From assembly GCA_035295745.1 (NCBI GenBank), contig DATGIL010000015.1, positions 1 through 64,000 on the forward strand: a stretch of DNA of 64,000 nucleotides. The letters are read 5' to 3'. Shown here one piece after another: positions 9,508-17,502 of the stretch. Positions within the stretch are counted from its first letter, which is position 1. The number at the start of each line of letters is the position of its first letter. This DNA comes from JAIQFL01 sp035295745. Lineage in GTDB: Bacteria; Acidobacteriota; Terriglobia; Bryobacterales; Bryobacteraceae. A program made the translations under genes and the position numbers. The notes beneath the pieces are model-generated. The model made no database searches. It saw only the letters and a list, made by a program, of their open reading frames with translations, and was not told the DNA's origin.

Positions 9508-9918
9508 ATGCCTGAAAACAATCCCCGATTCCTGGGGGTCACACCCTACTTGCATTACGACGATGTGGCGGCGATGATCGAGTGGCTCACTCGCGTCTTC
9601 GGCTTCGTCGAACGAGGCCGCTGGATCGACAATCAGGGCGTCTTGCGAAATGCCGAACTCTATGCGGGCGACACCGAGGTTTGGCTCGACGGCGATCCCG
9701 AATACTGGAATCAGCGGCAGCGACGACCCGAGGAATGGATCGGTGTCTGGGTGGAAGATGTCGACGCCATGCTCGAGCGCGTGAAGGCGGCCGGCATCGA
9801 AGTGGAAGCCCCTGAGAACAAGTTCTACGCGGTCCGCACGTTTCAAGTGGTCGACCCGGAAGGCTACACGTGGGGCTTCCTTCAGCGTGCACCGTTCGTC
9901 GCTCGCTTCGACGCCTAG
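9508..9918 (+). CDS. VOC (glyoxalase/bleomycin-resistance fold) protein, PhnB-like
   Basis: 136 aa. TPYLHYDDVAAMIEWLTRVFGF at the start and VEDVDAMLERVKAAGIEV, ending with DPEGYTWGFLQ, are characteristic of vicinal-oxygen-chelate domain proteins. Such proteins bind a metal through His/Glu side chains or bind drugs as dimers. The substrate cannot be inferred. The gene is 37 bases behind hemH and 28 bases before the ferredoxin/MBL gene, so the three may be co-transcribed. Confidence 0.85.
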   Translation: MPENNPRFLGVTPYLHYDDVAAMIEWLTRVFGFVERGRWIDNQGVLRNAELYAGDTEVWLDGDPEYWNQRQRRPEEWIGVWVEDVDAMLERVKAAGIEVEAPENKFYAVRTFQVVDPEGYTWGFLQRAPFVARFDA

Positions 9919-9946
9919 CCTTGACGCCTTATGAGATCCTGAAGGT

Positions 9947-10813
9947 ATGGCGGACCGAACTCAGGCGGTTCCCGGGAATGTGGAGGGGTCGTTCTTCGTC
10001 GACACCACTTGTATCGATTGCGACACTTGCAGGCAATTGGCGCCAGCGACGTTCGCCGATAACGGCGATTTCTCCTTCGTACACAATCAGCCGCGCGATG
10101 CCGGCGAAATGCGCGCCGCTTTGCATGCCTTGGTTGCCTGCCCAACCGGATCGATCGGCACCGACGACAAGAGTTCCATTCCTCTGGCCGTTGGCGATTT
10201 TCCGCTGCCCCTGGCTTCCGGCGTCTGGTATTGCGGATTCAACTCTCGCAAATCGTTCGGGGGCAACAGCTACTTCGTAGAACATGAAGACGGCAACTGG
10301 CTGATCGATTCGCCTCGTTTCGTGGAACACCTGGCGCGCCGCCTCGCGGAAAAAGGCGGCATTCGGTACATCTTTCTAACGCATCGCGACGATGTTGCCG
10401 ACGCGGCGAAGTGGGCGGAGCGATTTGGTTCCACTCGCATCATCCATCGCCTGGAGTTGGCGTCGCAGCCGGATGCGGAGCGCGTCCTCGAGGGTTTCGC
10501 GCCCATCCAACTAGCGCCGGATTTCCTGGTGATCCCAACGCCGGGCCACACACGCGGGCACTGCGCGCTGCACTATCGGAACGAGTTTCTGTTCGCCGGA
10601 GACCACGTCTGGTGGAGCCGCACGCGGGAACGCCTGTCAGCATCGCGCGATGTCTGCTGGCACTCATGGAGCGAACAGCTCAAGTCAGTGTCGTTGTTGC
10701 GAGACTATTCGTTCGAGTGGGTGCTGCCTGGGCACGGAGAGCGAGCATACTTCCAGCGCGAGGAGATGCGCCGGCAGGTCGAGAAGTTGATAGAAGCATT
10801 GCACACCGGCTGA
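9947..10813 (+). CDS. Ferredoxin domain fused to metallo-beta-lactamase-fold hydrolase
   Basis: 288 aa. Residues 12-75 resemble a small single-cluster ferredoxin: CIDCDTC gives Cys22, Cys25 and Cys28, and Cys65 lies in ACPTG, enough for one 4Fe-4S cluster. Residues 95-285 form a metallo-beta-lactamase fold: LTHRDDVADA (His146, Asp148, Asp152), TPGHTRGH (His201), FAGDHVW (Asp219) and LPGHGE (His263). The first metal motif differs from canonical HxHxDH, since Asp148 replaces the second His and Ala151 and Ala153 stand where a His might be expected. Proteins of this two-domain layout occur in cyanobacteria and other bacteria; their reaction is not established. Cytoplasmic, with no signal peptide. 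Confidence 0.8.
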   Translation: MADRTQAVPGNVEGSFFVDTTCIDCDTCRQLAPATFADNGDFSFVHNQPRDAGEMRAALHALVACPTGSIGTDDKSSIPLAVGDFPLPLASGVWYCGFNSRKSFGGNSYFVEHEDGNWLIDSPRFVEHLARRLAEKGGIRYIFLTHRDDVADAAKWAERFGSTRIIHRLELASQPDAERVLEGFAPIQLAPDFLVIPTPGHTRGHCALHYRNEFLFAGDHVWWSRTRERLSASRDVCWHSWSEQLKSVSLLRDYSFEWVLPGHGERAYFQREEMRRQVEKLIEALHTG

Positions 10814-10820
10814 CTAAGGG

Positions 10821-10887
10821 GTGGCGCGAACACTTCTGTTTGCCGTCCCCACACTCTCCAGAAACCTCGAATGTGTCGCGGCAGAAG
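10821..10887. repeat. Imperfect palindromic element, family B, copy 1
   Basis: Starts 8 bases after the MBL gene stop. CTTCTG (10833-10838) pairs with CAGAAG (10882-10887), CCG (10843-10845) with CGG (10879-10881) and ACAC (10851-10854) with GTGT (10873-10876). The left arm GTGGCGC...CTG TTT.CCGTC resembles the element at 60841. It may serve as a transcription terminator. Confidence 0.45.
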
Positions 10888-11079
10888 CTGCATCGACGCG
10901 CGACGGTGGGCTACTGGATCAACGCCATGGACGGGCAGCTGTTTTGTTATATCGAGCAGCCCGTGGATCATGGCTTGGTGGTGGCGGTGCGGAAAGACAT
11001 AGTGCCGTGCCTGATGGCGAATGTGGAGATGCGTGCGGAGCACCGGGAGCGGATTAAGGTCAACCCGCAGGTGTCTTGA
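10873..11079 (+). CDS. Possible small hypothetical protein, 68 aa
   Basis: A GTG at 10873 opens a frame that reads like protein in its second half (GYWINAMDGQLFCYIEQPVDHG, LVVAVRKDIVPCLMANVEM). An internal ATG at 10927 would give 50 residues. The first codons overlap the palindromic element at 10821-10887 and no clear Shine-Dalgarno was seen. It could be a genuine small gene or the remnant of a larger one. Confidence 0.35.
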   Translation: MSRQKLHRRATVGYWINAMDGQLFCYIEQPVDHGLVVAVRKDIVPCLMANVEMRAEHRERIKVNPQVS

Positions 11080-11092
11080 CAAGCGGGCTCAT

Positions 11093-11107
11093 CGCCTTGC
11101 CAAGGCG
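11093..11107. promoter_or_regulatory. 15-bp perfect inverted repeat upstream of the discoidin-repeat gene
   Basis: CGCCTTG and CAAGGCG flank a single C. A TTGACA sits at 11076-11081, but no good -10 hexamer is found at the standard distance (TAGAGT near 11122 is weak). The repeat may be an operator for the gene starting at 11169. There is no T-run, so an intrinsic terminator is unlikely. Confidence 0.35.
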
Positions 11108-11168
11108 CCGGGAACGTGATAGAGTGACAGCCGGCACACTTACTCGTAACTTACTGAATGGGTGAATT

Positions 11169-13898
11169 ATGACCCTCCGGACCATCAGGATTCTCTCGCT
11201 TCTCTATCTCTCCCTAGTATCGGCTGCAGGTCAGGCTATCCTACAGGGAATTCCCAATCCATCCTCCCCTGGGCAGAGCGTCACATTGATTGCTTTCAAT
11301 GTGTCCGTTTCGGGCGAGGTCTACTTCTTCGACATCACCAGCGGAACCACCTATTTAGGGCAGGCACCAGCGGTGCAGGGAACCGCGACCTTGCTGTACA
11401 CATTTCAGGCTCCAGGTAAGTTTACACTGCTTGCGTGTAATACTTTTGATCCGACGGATCCGAACGCCACGTGCACGAACTATAGCCAGAATGTGGTAAC
11501 CAATGCCACGGTCACTTTGTCTGCTATGCCCACCGATTTTGGTCCGTTCGCGGGGCAGCCGGTCACTTTGACAGCGACCGTGGCATTCCCGAACGTTCCC
11601 AACCCGCCGGGAACCATCACCTTTGCGGATGGTGCCACACCCTTGAGTACGGGACCCGTTCGTCTTTCCGCGGGATCGGCCAGCCTCGTCACGACATTTA
11701 GCGCTGGAACTCACAATCTCACAGCCACGTGGGACGGCGGAGGCCTCTTTCCAGTCGCCACTGCGTCGTTCACTCTCGTGGTGAACCAGCGGTTCATGAC
11801 ACCGACCACGACCCGTCTTTCTGTGTCAAGTGCAACCTCCCACGTGGGACAACCGACAGTACTTACTGGATCCGTCTCCCCCTCGTCCGCAACAGGTACG
11901 GTCACATTCATGGACGGTGGAAACAGTGTGGGGACCGCTGCGTTAACTGCAGGCACCGCCGTCCTGGTTACTTCCGGCCTCTCCGTAGGAACTCACTCAC
12001 TGACGGCATCTTACAGCGGCGATAGTAATTTCGCGGGCAGCGCCTCATCGCCCGTCACGGTTATCGTCTTCGCTCAGTCTTGTGGTGCAGACCTGGCAGG
12101 CGGCAAACCCGCCACCCAAAGCAGCACGCTTCCCGGGTTCCCGTCAGCCATCGCCTCAGCAGCAGCGGATTGTAATACCGACGGCTCGTTCTACGATAAC
12201 TCCGTAAGTTCCACCAACCTGGAAGCTAGTCCCTGGTGGCAGGTCGACTTGGGCGTTTCCTCCTCCATCAACTCGATCGTCATCTGGAACCGTACCGACT
12301 GTTGCAGTTCCCGGCTCAGCGACTACTGGGTGTTCGTCTCGGACACGCCGTTCAACACTACCGATACTCCCGCCACGCTACAGTTTCGGCCGGGAACGTT
12401 TTCGAGTCATCAAACCTCAGCGCCCAATCCGTCAGCTAGCATCTCGGTTACTGCTCAGGGCCGCTACGTCCGAGTGCAATTGAGCGGTACGGATTACTTA
12501 AGCCTTGCCGAAGTTCAGGTTTTCAGCGTGCCCGTTCCTGGTACGACCGATCTCGCCCAAGGCAAGCCAGCCAGTCAGAGCAGTACCTTTCCTGGCGCTC
12601 CCTCCGCGGTCGCCGCGGTCGACGGCAATCCCGATGGCAACTACTTCGATGGATCGGTAACGGCTACCAACTTCGATACCAATGCGTGGTGGCAAGTGGA
12701 TTTGGGATCGTCGACGGCTATCGGCTCCATCAAGATCTGGAATCGCACGGATTGCTGCGGCGACCGCCTCAGCGACTATTGGGTCTTCGTTTCCGATACG
12801 CCTTTTCTTACCACGGACACGCCGGGCACTCTCCAGCCCCGCACCGGTACCTGGAGCAGCCATCAGACCTCCAGTCCCAGTCCGGCCACGACGATCACGG
12901 CACCCACGCAGGGCCGCTATGTGCGCGTACAGTTGACTTCGACCAATTACCTGAGCCTTGCGGAGGTGCAGGTGTTCCCGCCATCGCCGAGCACGAACTT
13001 GAGCTTGGGCAAGCCCGCGATGCAGAGCAGCACGTTAGCTGGCCACTCTTCAGCCGTTGCTTCGGCGGGAGTGGACGGCGAACCCGGCGGCGCATTTTAC
13101 GACGGCGTGGTGACGGCTACCAATCTCGAATCGAACCCATGGTGGGAAGTGGACCTCGGAGCGCCTGCTGACGTCAGTTCCGTGGTCCTCTGGAATCGAA
13201 CGGACTGCTGTGCTTCCCGTCTGGGCGATTATTGGCTGTTTGTCTCGAATACGCCGTTCAGTCCGGCCGATACACCCGAAACACTGCGCACTCGCTCCGG
13301 CACCTTCAGCAGCCATCAGACGGTGGCTCCCAGCCCTTCGATCTCGATTCCGGTCGGCACCCAGGGACGCTTCGTCCGCGTTCAACTCAGCGGCACTGAC
13401 TATCTGAGCCTTGCCGAGGTGCAGGTACTCGGCACCCCGGCGTCGTCGGAGATCACCAATCTGGCTCGCGGGAAGCACGCGACCCAGAGCAGCGTTCTGC
13501 GGGGGAGTCCGGCGAGAACAGCCGATGCCGCGGTGGATGGCGATGCGGATGGCCGGATCGCTCACGGATCCGTAGCCGCCACTCAGACCGAACCGAATCC
13601 GTGGTGGCAAGTGGATCTGGGCGCTTCGAAGAAGGTCGATTCCCTCGTGATTTGGAATCGCACCGACCCCGCATTCACCCATCCAGCCGAGTATTGCGTC
13701 TTCGTGTCCGATACGCCCTTCGATCCCGGTGACACTCCGGCCAACTTGCAATTGCGGACAGGCACCTGGAGCGCGCGGGTGAACGGTACGGGCCGATCCG
13801 CGATCGTACCGGTGCAGGCGCAGGGCCGGTACGTGCGGATTCAACTGGAGGGAGTGACTCACCTGCACCTCGCCGAGGTGCAGGTGATCGGTCAATGA
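11169..13898 (+). CDS. Secreted protein with Ig-like domains and four discoidin (F5/8 type C) repeats
   Basis: 909 aa. A signal peptide covers about residues 1-21 (ILSLLYLSLVSAAGQA). Ig-like beta-sandwich domains follow at roughly 115-205 and 212-302 (GTVTFMDGG, GTHSLTASYSGDSNF). Four repeats of about 145 residues then begin near 305, 460, 608 and 764, each with GKPA.QSS, NPWWQVDLG, WNRTD, SDTPF and GRYVRVQL...LAEVQV, as in coagulation factor 5/8 C-type (discoidin) domains that bind sugars. The first three repeats carry a CC pair after WNRTD; the fourth lacks it. No catalytic domain is seen, so the role is probably carbohydrate or surface adhesion. The stop lies only 7 bases from that of the converging esterase gene. 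Confidence 0.88.
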   Translation: MTLRTIRILSLLYLSLVSAAGQAILQGIPNPSSPGQSVTLIAFNVSVSGEVYFFDITSGTTYLGQAPAVQGTATLLYTFQAPGKFTLLACNTFDPTDPNATCTNYSQNVVTNATVTLSAMPTDFGPFAGQPVTLTATVAFPNVPNPPGTITFADGATPLSTGPVRLSAGSASLVTTFSAGTHNLTATWDGGGLFPVATASFTLVVNQRFMTPTTTRLSVSSATSHVGQPTVLTGSVSPSSATGTVTFMDGGNSVGTAALTAGTAVLVTSGLSVGTHSLTASYSGDSNFAGSASSPVTVIVFAQSCGADLAGGKPATQSSTLPGFPSAIASAAADCNTDGSFYDNSVSSTNLEASPWWQVDLGVSSSINSIVIWNRTDCCSSRLSDYWVFVSDTPFNTTDTPATLQFRPGTFSSHQTSAPNPSASISVTAQGRYVRVQLSGTDYLSLAEVQVFSVPVPGTTDLAQGKPASQSSTFPGAPSAVAAVDGNPDGNYFDGSVTATNFDTNAWWQVDLGSSTAIGSIKIWNRTDCCGDRLSDYWVFVSDTPFLTTDTPGTLQPRTGTWSSHQTSSPSPATTITAPTQGRYVRVQLTSTNYLSLAEVQVFPPSPSTNLSLGKPAMQSSTLAGHSSAVASAGVDGEPGGAFYDGVVTATNLESNPWWEVDLGAPADVSSVVLWNRTDCCASRLGDYWLFVSNTPFSPADTPETLRTRSGTFSSHQTVAPSPSISIPVGTQGRFVRVQLSGTDYLSLAEVQVLGTPASSEITNLARGKHATQSSVLRGSPARTADAAVDGDADGRIAHGSVAATQTEPNPWWQVDLGASKKVDSLVIWNRTDPAFTHPAEYCVFVSDTPFDPGDTPANLQLRTGTWSARVNGTGRSAIVPVQAQGRYVRIQLEGVTHLHLAEVQVIGQ
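13860..13886. repeat. 27-bp perfect palindrome at the 3' end of the discoidin gene
   Basis: Arms CACCTGCACCTCG (13860-13872) and CGAGGTGCAGGTG (13874-13886) are separated by one C. It lies inside the coding sequence, 10 bases before the stop codon and close to a convergent gene end. It may form a strong hairpin in both transcripts. There is no adjacent T-run. Confidence 0.8.
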
Positions 13899-13905
13899 GT
13901 AGTTA

Positions 13906-15054
13906 TTAATTCCCGGCGGTCACTTTGGCGGAAGTAGTCCGGTGGAACAGAAGTGGGGCATACTCCGCCAGATACTTCCGCCACACCGTATAGTTGTGTA
14001 CTCCATCGGTAGGGTGGAAGATGTGCTTCACCTGATACTTCGTTAGTAACTCGGACAGGTTCTTGGAACGAGGGAACAACGAGTCCTGCTGCCCGCAGCC
14101 GATCCAGAGCGTCTTGAGCTTCTCGTTGGTTCCCTTGGGATCTTTCAACAGCGCGGCGTAGCGCGTCTCGAAATCCCCTGGAATCGCACCCGAGAACGAT
14201 GCGACGGCGCTAAACAGATCCAGGTGGCCCAACCCGATGCGAAGGGACTGGCCGCCGCCCATCGAGAGGCCTGCAATCGCCCGATTCTCACGGCCCGCCG
14301 CTACGCGATAGCGGGCCTCCACAGTGGGGATGACATCCTGTAGCAAGTATGTTTCGAAAAGTGCGTCATTCGTTACGCCTCCCGCGGGAACCGGAACGCC
14401 GAACGGAGTCGCGTGGCCGAATGGCATCACCACGATCATCGGCTCGGCCTTGCCGTCCGCCAGCAGATTGTCGAGTACGAAGTTGGCATTCCCGGCCATG
14501 GTCCAGCCCGCCGCGGTGTCGTTCGAACCATGCAGCAGGTACAGCACCGGATACTTCCGCGCAGTCTTGTCGTAATTGGGCGGAGTATAGATCCAGATCG
14601 CCCGAGTCTCTCCCGAAATCGCCTTGGACTTCTCCCAGTTGATCTCGACGGTGCCATGCGGAACGTCGCGCGGCTCCCAGAAGGCCGCGTCTTCTGCCAC
14701 TTCGACCATGCTCGCCGAGGTTCGGGCACGCAGCTTGATTCGCGGATTCACAGGATCGGGGATCGAGACTCCATCTACGTTGAACGAGTAAATATAGATG
14801 CTCGGTTCAAAAGGTCCCAGGGTCACACTCCACACGCCTCGTTCATCCTTCGTCAATTTGGGCGCGGGTGTTGTTCCGAGCCAGTCTCCGGTGAGGGTTA
14901 CTTCCGACGCTTTCGGCGCGTAGATGCGAAAAGTGACGTGATGGTCCGGCGAAGCCTCGGGCGATTGCAATGTCTGGTCGATCGGCTGTTCGCGCTTCGG
15001 CGCCTGCGCCCACGCCGCCGCCACAACGGCCGTCAGTAAAAGCATTCGATGCAT
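13906..15054 (-). CDS. Secreted esterase (CE1-like) with N-terminal E-set domain, copy 1
   Basis: 382 aa from ATG 15054, which overlaps the previous stop as TGATG and has AGGAGG at 15063-15068. Signal peptide at residues 1-16. An early-set beta-sandwich domain (about 35-115, VTFRIYAPKASEVTLTGDW) is followed by an alpha/beta-hydrolase of the esterase D / feruloyl-esterase type. The nucleophile elbow is GLSMGG with Ser264 and the catalytic His lies in DGVHNYTVWRKYL; the oxyanion region is YLLHGSNDTAAGW. The combination is like XynZ-type acetyl-xylan/feruloyl esterases that release acyl groups from plant polysaccharide. It is a tandem paralogue of the upstream gene. Confidence 0.88.
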   Translation of the reverse strand: MHRMLLLTAVVAAAWAQAPKREQPIDQTLQSPEASPDHHVTFRIYAPKASEVTLTGDWLGTTPAPKLTKDERGVWSVTLGPFEPSIYIYSFNVDGVSIPDPVNPRIKLRARTSASMVEVAEDAAFWEPRDVPHGTVEINWEKSKAISGETRAIWIYTPPNYDKTARKYPVLYLLHGSNDTAAGWTMAGNANFVLDNLLADGKAEPMIVVMPFGHATPFGVPVPAGGVTNDALFETYLLQDVIPTVEARYRVAAGRENRAIAGLSMGGGQSLRIGLGHLDLFSAVASFSGAIPGDFETRYAALLKDPKGTNEKLKTLWIGCGQQDSLFPRSKNLSELLTKYQVKHIFHPTDGVHNYTVWRKYLAEYAPLLFHRTTSAKVTAGN

Positions 15055-16202
15055 CAGTGTGCCTCCTGAAAAACTCTCTGTGCGAATTCCGCGAGTGACT
15101 TCCGCCAAACCTTCCATTCGTGGACGCCTGCTGTCGGGTACCACACATACCGGATTTGGTGCTGCTTGAATTGATCCGTCAGGTCGAGTTGGCCCGGGTA
15201 TCGCGGATCCTCCGTCCCGCAGCTCAGAAAGAGGAGCCGCAACTTGCGGTTGATATCGTCGGGGTGGTCCAGAAATCCTGGCAGGTACGCGTTCAGGTGG
15301 AATTCCGTGTCACTGACCAGGCCCGAGCTGAATTCGCCCACCCACGCGAACAGGTCCAGGTGCCGCAAACCAATCGTAAAGGCCTGCCCACCGCCCATGG
15401 ATAGGCCTGTGATCGCGCGATTCTCGCGTCCCGGCGCCACGCGGTACGTGCGGTCAATCATCGGGATGATATCGGTGAGCAGTTCCTGGGTGAGCAGCTC
15501 GATTCCCTCGGGCGAGCTGCCGCCCGCCCAACTGCCGTCGGTATCGCCGTTGGGCATCACGATGATCATCGGCGCCGCCTTGTGCTGTGCGATGAGGTTG
15601 TCGAGGATGACTCCCGCGCGCCCCGTGTCGCTCCAGTTTTCTTCGTTATCGCCGCTGCCGTGGCGCAGATAGAGCACCGGGAAACGGCGGCTCGGCTCGC
15701 TGTCGTATTGCGGCGGTGTGTAGACATAGAGCTTGCGTAAATGCTTCAGCGGAGTGGACGGGTAGGTCAGAATGTGAAGGGCGCCGTGCGGCACCGATTG
15801 CAATTCGTCGAAGCGCGGTGGATTGCCGGGCACTTCCACAATACTGGCGTCGATCGCGCGGCCGTTCTTGAGGTTGGGATTTCCGGGGTCGAGAATCCGC
15901 ACGCCGTCCACCACGAAGTTGTATTGGTAGATCTCCGGCTCGACGGGTCCGACCGTGATGCTCCAGACGCCAGCGTCGTCCTTCGACATGAGTTTGCTGC
16001 CGGAGAACGACAGGCTGACCTTTACCGCCTCGGGAGCTCGCAGGCGAAAGACGATGGTACGGTCGGGGCGAACCTCGGGAGAGACCAGCCGCGGAGCGGC
16101 CGAAACGCCACCGTTCGAGTGATAGGTATTCTTCGGCCGGGGCGTGTCCTGCGCTGCGAGCAGGCCGGCGAACAACAAGGTCGCGCAAAGCTGCTTCTTC
16201 AT
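15054..16202 (-). CDS. Secreted esterase (CE1-like) with N-terminal E-set domain, copy 2
   Basis: 382 aa, the same layout and length as its downstream neighbour: signal peptide (residues 1-18), E-set domain (about 48-125, IVFRLRAPEAVKVSLSFSG) and an esterase domain with GLSMGG (Ser268) and AGVHEWKVWRKSL for the catalytic His. The two proteins are clearly paralogous but well diverged, so the duplication is old. The single-base TGATG junction implies translational coupling. Upstream, TATGAT at 16214-16219 lies 11 bases from the ATG and may be the -10 box of a promoter for the pair. Confidence 0.88.
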   Translation of the reverse strand: MKKQLCATLLFAGLLAAQDTPRPKNTYHSNGGVSAAPRLVSPEVRPDRTIVFRLRAPEAVKVSLSFSGSKLMSKDDAGVWSITVGPVEPEIYQYNFVVDGVRILDPGNPNLKNGRAIDASIVEVPGNPPRFDELQSVPHGALHILTYPSTPLKHLRKLYVYTPPQYDSEPSRRFPVLYLRHGSGDNEENWSDTGRAGVILDNLIAQHKAAPMIIVMPNGDTDGSWAGGSSPEGIELLTQELLTDIIPMIDRTYRVAPGRENRAITGLSMGGGQAFTIGLRHLDLFAWVGEFSSGLVSDTEFHLNAYLPGFLDHPDDINRKLRLLFLSCGTEDPRYPGQLDLTDQFKQHQIRYVWYPTAGVHEWKVWRKSLAEFAQRVFQEAH

Positions 16203-16249
16203 GGCTGCCCTAAATCATATCGCCTCGGGGACCTTATCATTTCGTGGCG

Positions 16250-16603
16250 CTATTGATGCGAGGGCGCGGTGGCGCCTCCCGCGACGCCGATCTTCACCGA
16301 GTGGGCGATCTTGTCCTTGCTGCCTTCCGGGATATCGACCACCACTCGCGTGCCGGGCTTCAAATCGGCGGCCGCGGCCTTCTGGTCGTTCTTAGTGATC
16401 TCGGTCTTCTCGTTCAAACGGACATCCACGTTGCCCTTGGCGGTCTTCACGGTCAGAACGTTGTTGGCGACCGTGACCACGGTCCCGATGACGTGGTCGA
16501 ATCCTCCATGAGCGAAGAGCTGCAGGCAAAGCGCCAGCAGGCCGATGCAGAGTGCCGCCCGGCGGGCCAGGCGATTAGTGGTGATGATGCGGTTGCGGTT
16601 CAT
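16250..16603 (-). CDS. DUF5666-like exported protein
   Basis: 117 aa. A signal peptide spans about residues 1-32 (AALCIGLLALCLQLFAHG). The mature part, GTVVTVANNVLTVKTAKGNVDVRLNEKTEITKNDQ and LKPGTRVVVDIP, is a small beta-barrel typical of DUF5666 / OB-like periplasmic proteins. The gene starts inside the 3' end of the cytochrome c gene (29-base overlap), which implies co-expression. The function is unknown; His residues near the mature N-terminus might bind a metal, which is a guess. Confidence 0.7.
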   Translation of the reverse strand: MNRNRIITTNRLARRAALCIGLLALCLQLFAHGGFDHVIGTVVTVANNVLTVKTAKGNVDVRLNEKTEITKNDQKAAAADLKPGTRVVVDIPEGSKDKIAHSVKIGVAGGATAPSHQ

Positions 16604-17186
16604 CCGTACTCTCTCCTTTTAAGAACTTCTCTTCTTCCTCTTCTTCGCGGAATTCGTCCGGACTCTTGGGGTTCATCTTCTCCATCTGCTTGCGCTCTTC
16701 GAGCGTGACTTCGGGCAGATGGCGGATAAAGTGGACCAGTTTCCAGGAGTCCTCCTCGTCGTGTGCGTTGCCGCCCCACGACGGCATGCCGGTCAGGCGA
16801 ATGCCATTTTGAACGATGTAAAACAGCTCGCCATCCGTCAATCGCTGCGTGTCCGAACGTCGCATATCGGGCGCGGGCGGATACAGATGCTTGCCCATCG
16901 CGATCTCGCCGCTGCCGTCATTCGCATGGCAGGAGGCGCAATGATCGGCCCAATGCGCTCGGGCGTCGGCGAGGACTTCCGGCGTCTGGGCGATGGGATT
17001 CCGGCGCTCCTTTGCACCGTCAGGGATTGCGGCGGCGCGGCTCCTTCGGCTGATCCACCCTTCCATCGCCATCGGTTCTTCCCGGGTGCTCCAGCCATGC
17101 GCACGTGAAGAAATCCAGTAGCCTGCCAGGATTTCGATCGCCAGCAACGACACCGCGCCGAGCAGGAACCAACCGAGTTTCTTCAT
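16575..17186 (-). CDS. Membrane-anchored monohaem cytochrome c
   Basis: 203 aa from ATG 17186; a GTG at 17195 would add three residues. One N-terminal membrane helix (about residues 5-26) anchors it. The haem site CASCH binds one haem c (about Cys83, Cys86, His87), and LTGMPSWGG supplies a likely Met ligand. The C-terminus is highly charged (EEEEEEKF) and ends with four consecutive His. It probably carries electrons at the periplasmic face. Its 3' end overlaps the DUF5666-like gene. The His-rich tail is unusual for a cytochrome and could bind a metal. Confidence 0.85.
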   Translation of the reverse strand: MKKLGWFLLGAVSLLAIEILAGYWISSRAHGWSTREEPMAMEGWISRRSRAAAIPDGAKERRNPIAQTPEVLADARAHWADHCASCHANDGSGEIAMGKHLYPPAPDMRRSDTQRLTDGELFYIVQNGIRLTGMPSWGGNAHDEEDSWKLVHFIRHLPEVTLEERKQMEKMNPKSPDEFREEEEEEKFLKGESTDEPQPHHHH

Positions 17187-17502
17187 GCGAGCCACCGATT
17201 TGATTCATTCAGCATACTAAACGTGATCAGCGCGGCCGTGAAGTGCATCATTGGGGGGCGAGCCGGCCCTCACCTTCGGAGTCGCAAAGGCGCGGAGGCA
17301 AAGCGCGGAGAAGGCCGACGGGAGCACAATGAGGACATTTCCCCGATTAGTCGCGAGGCGCCCGCGCATTTGGCGTGTTCCTACGGGTGACGGTAAGAGG
17401 TCGGCCACAGATCGCAACCAGGTAAGATACTGGTGCTATTGGCGAGCGAGGGCGGACCCCGCCTGGAGTTTCTCGACCTGGCAACGAAATCGATTCGTTC
17501 CC
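17187..17502. other. Gene-free stretch with a short imperfect tandem repeat and a coding-like fragment
   Basis: Two adjacent copies of GCAAAGGCGCGGAG and GCAAAGCGCGGAG occupy 17284-17310. On the plus strand a frame from about 17430 reads LVLLASEGGPRLEFLDL and then a few more residues, reminiscent of a beta-propeller repeat. It lacks a start and then runs antisense into the next gene. I regard it as a possible decayed fragment only. Confidence 0.3.
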
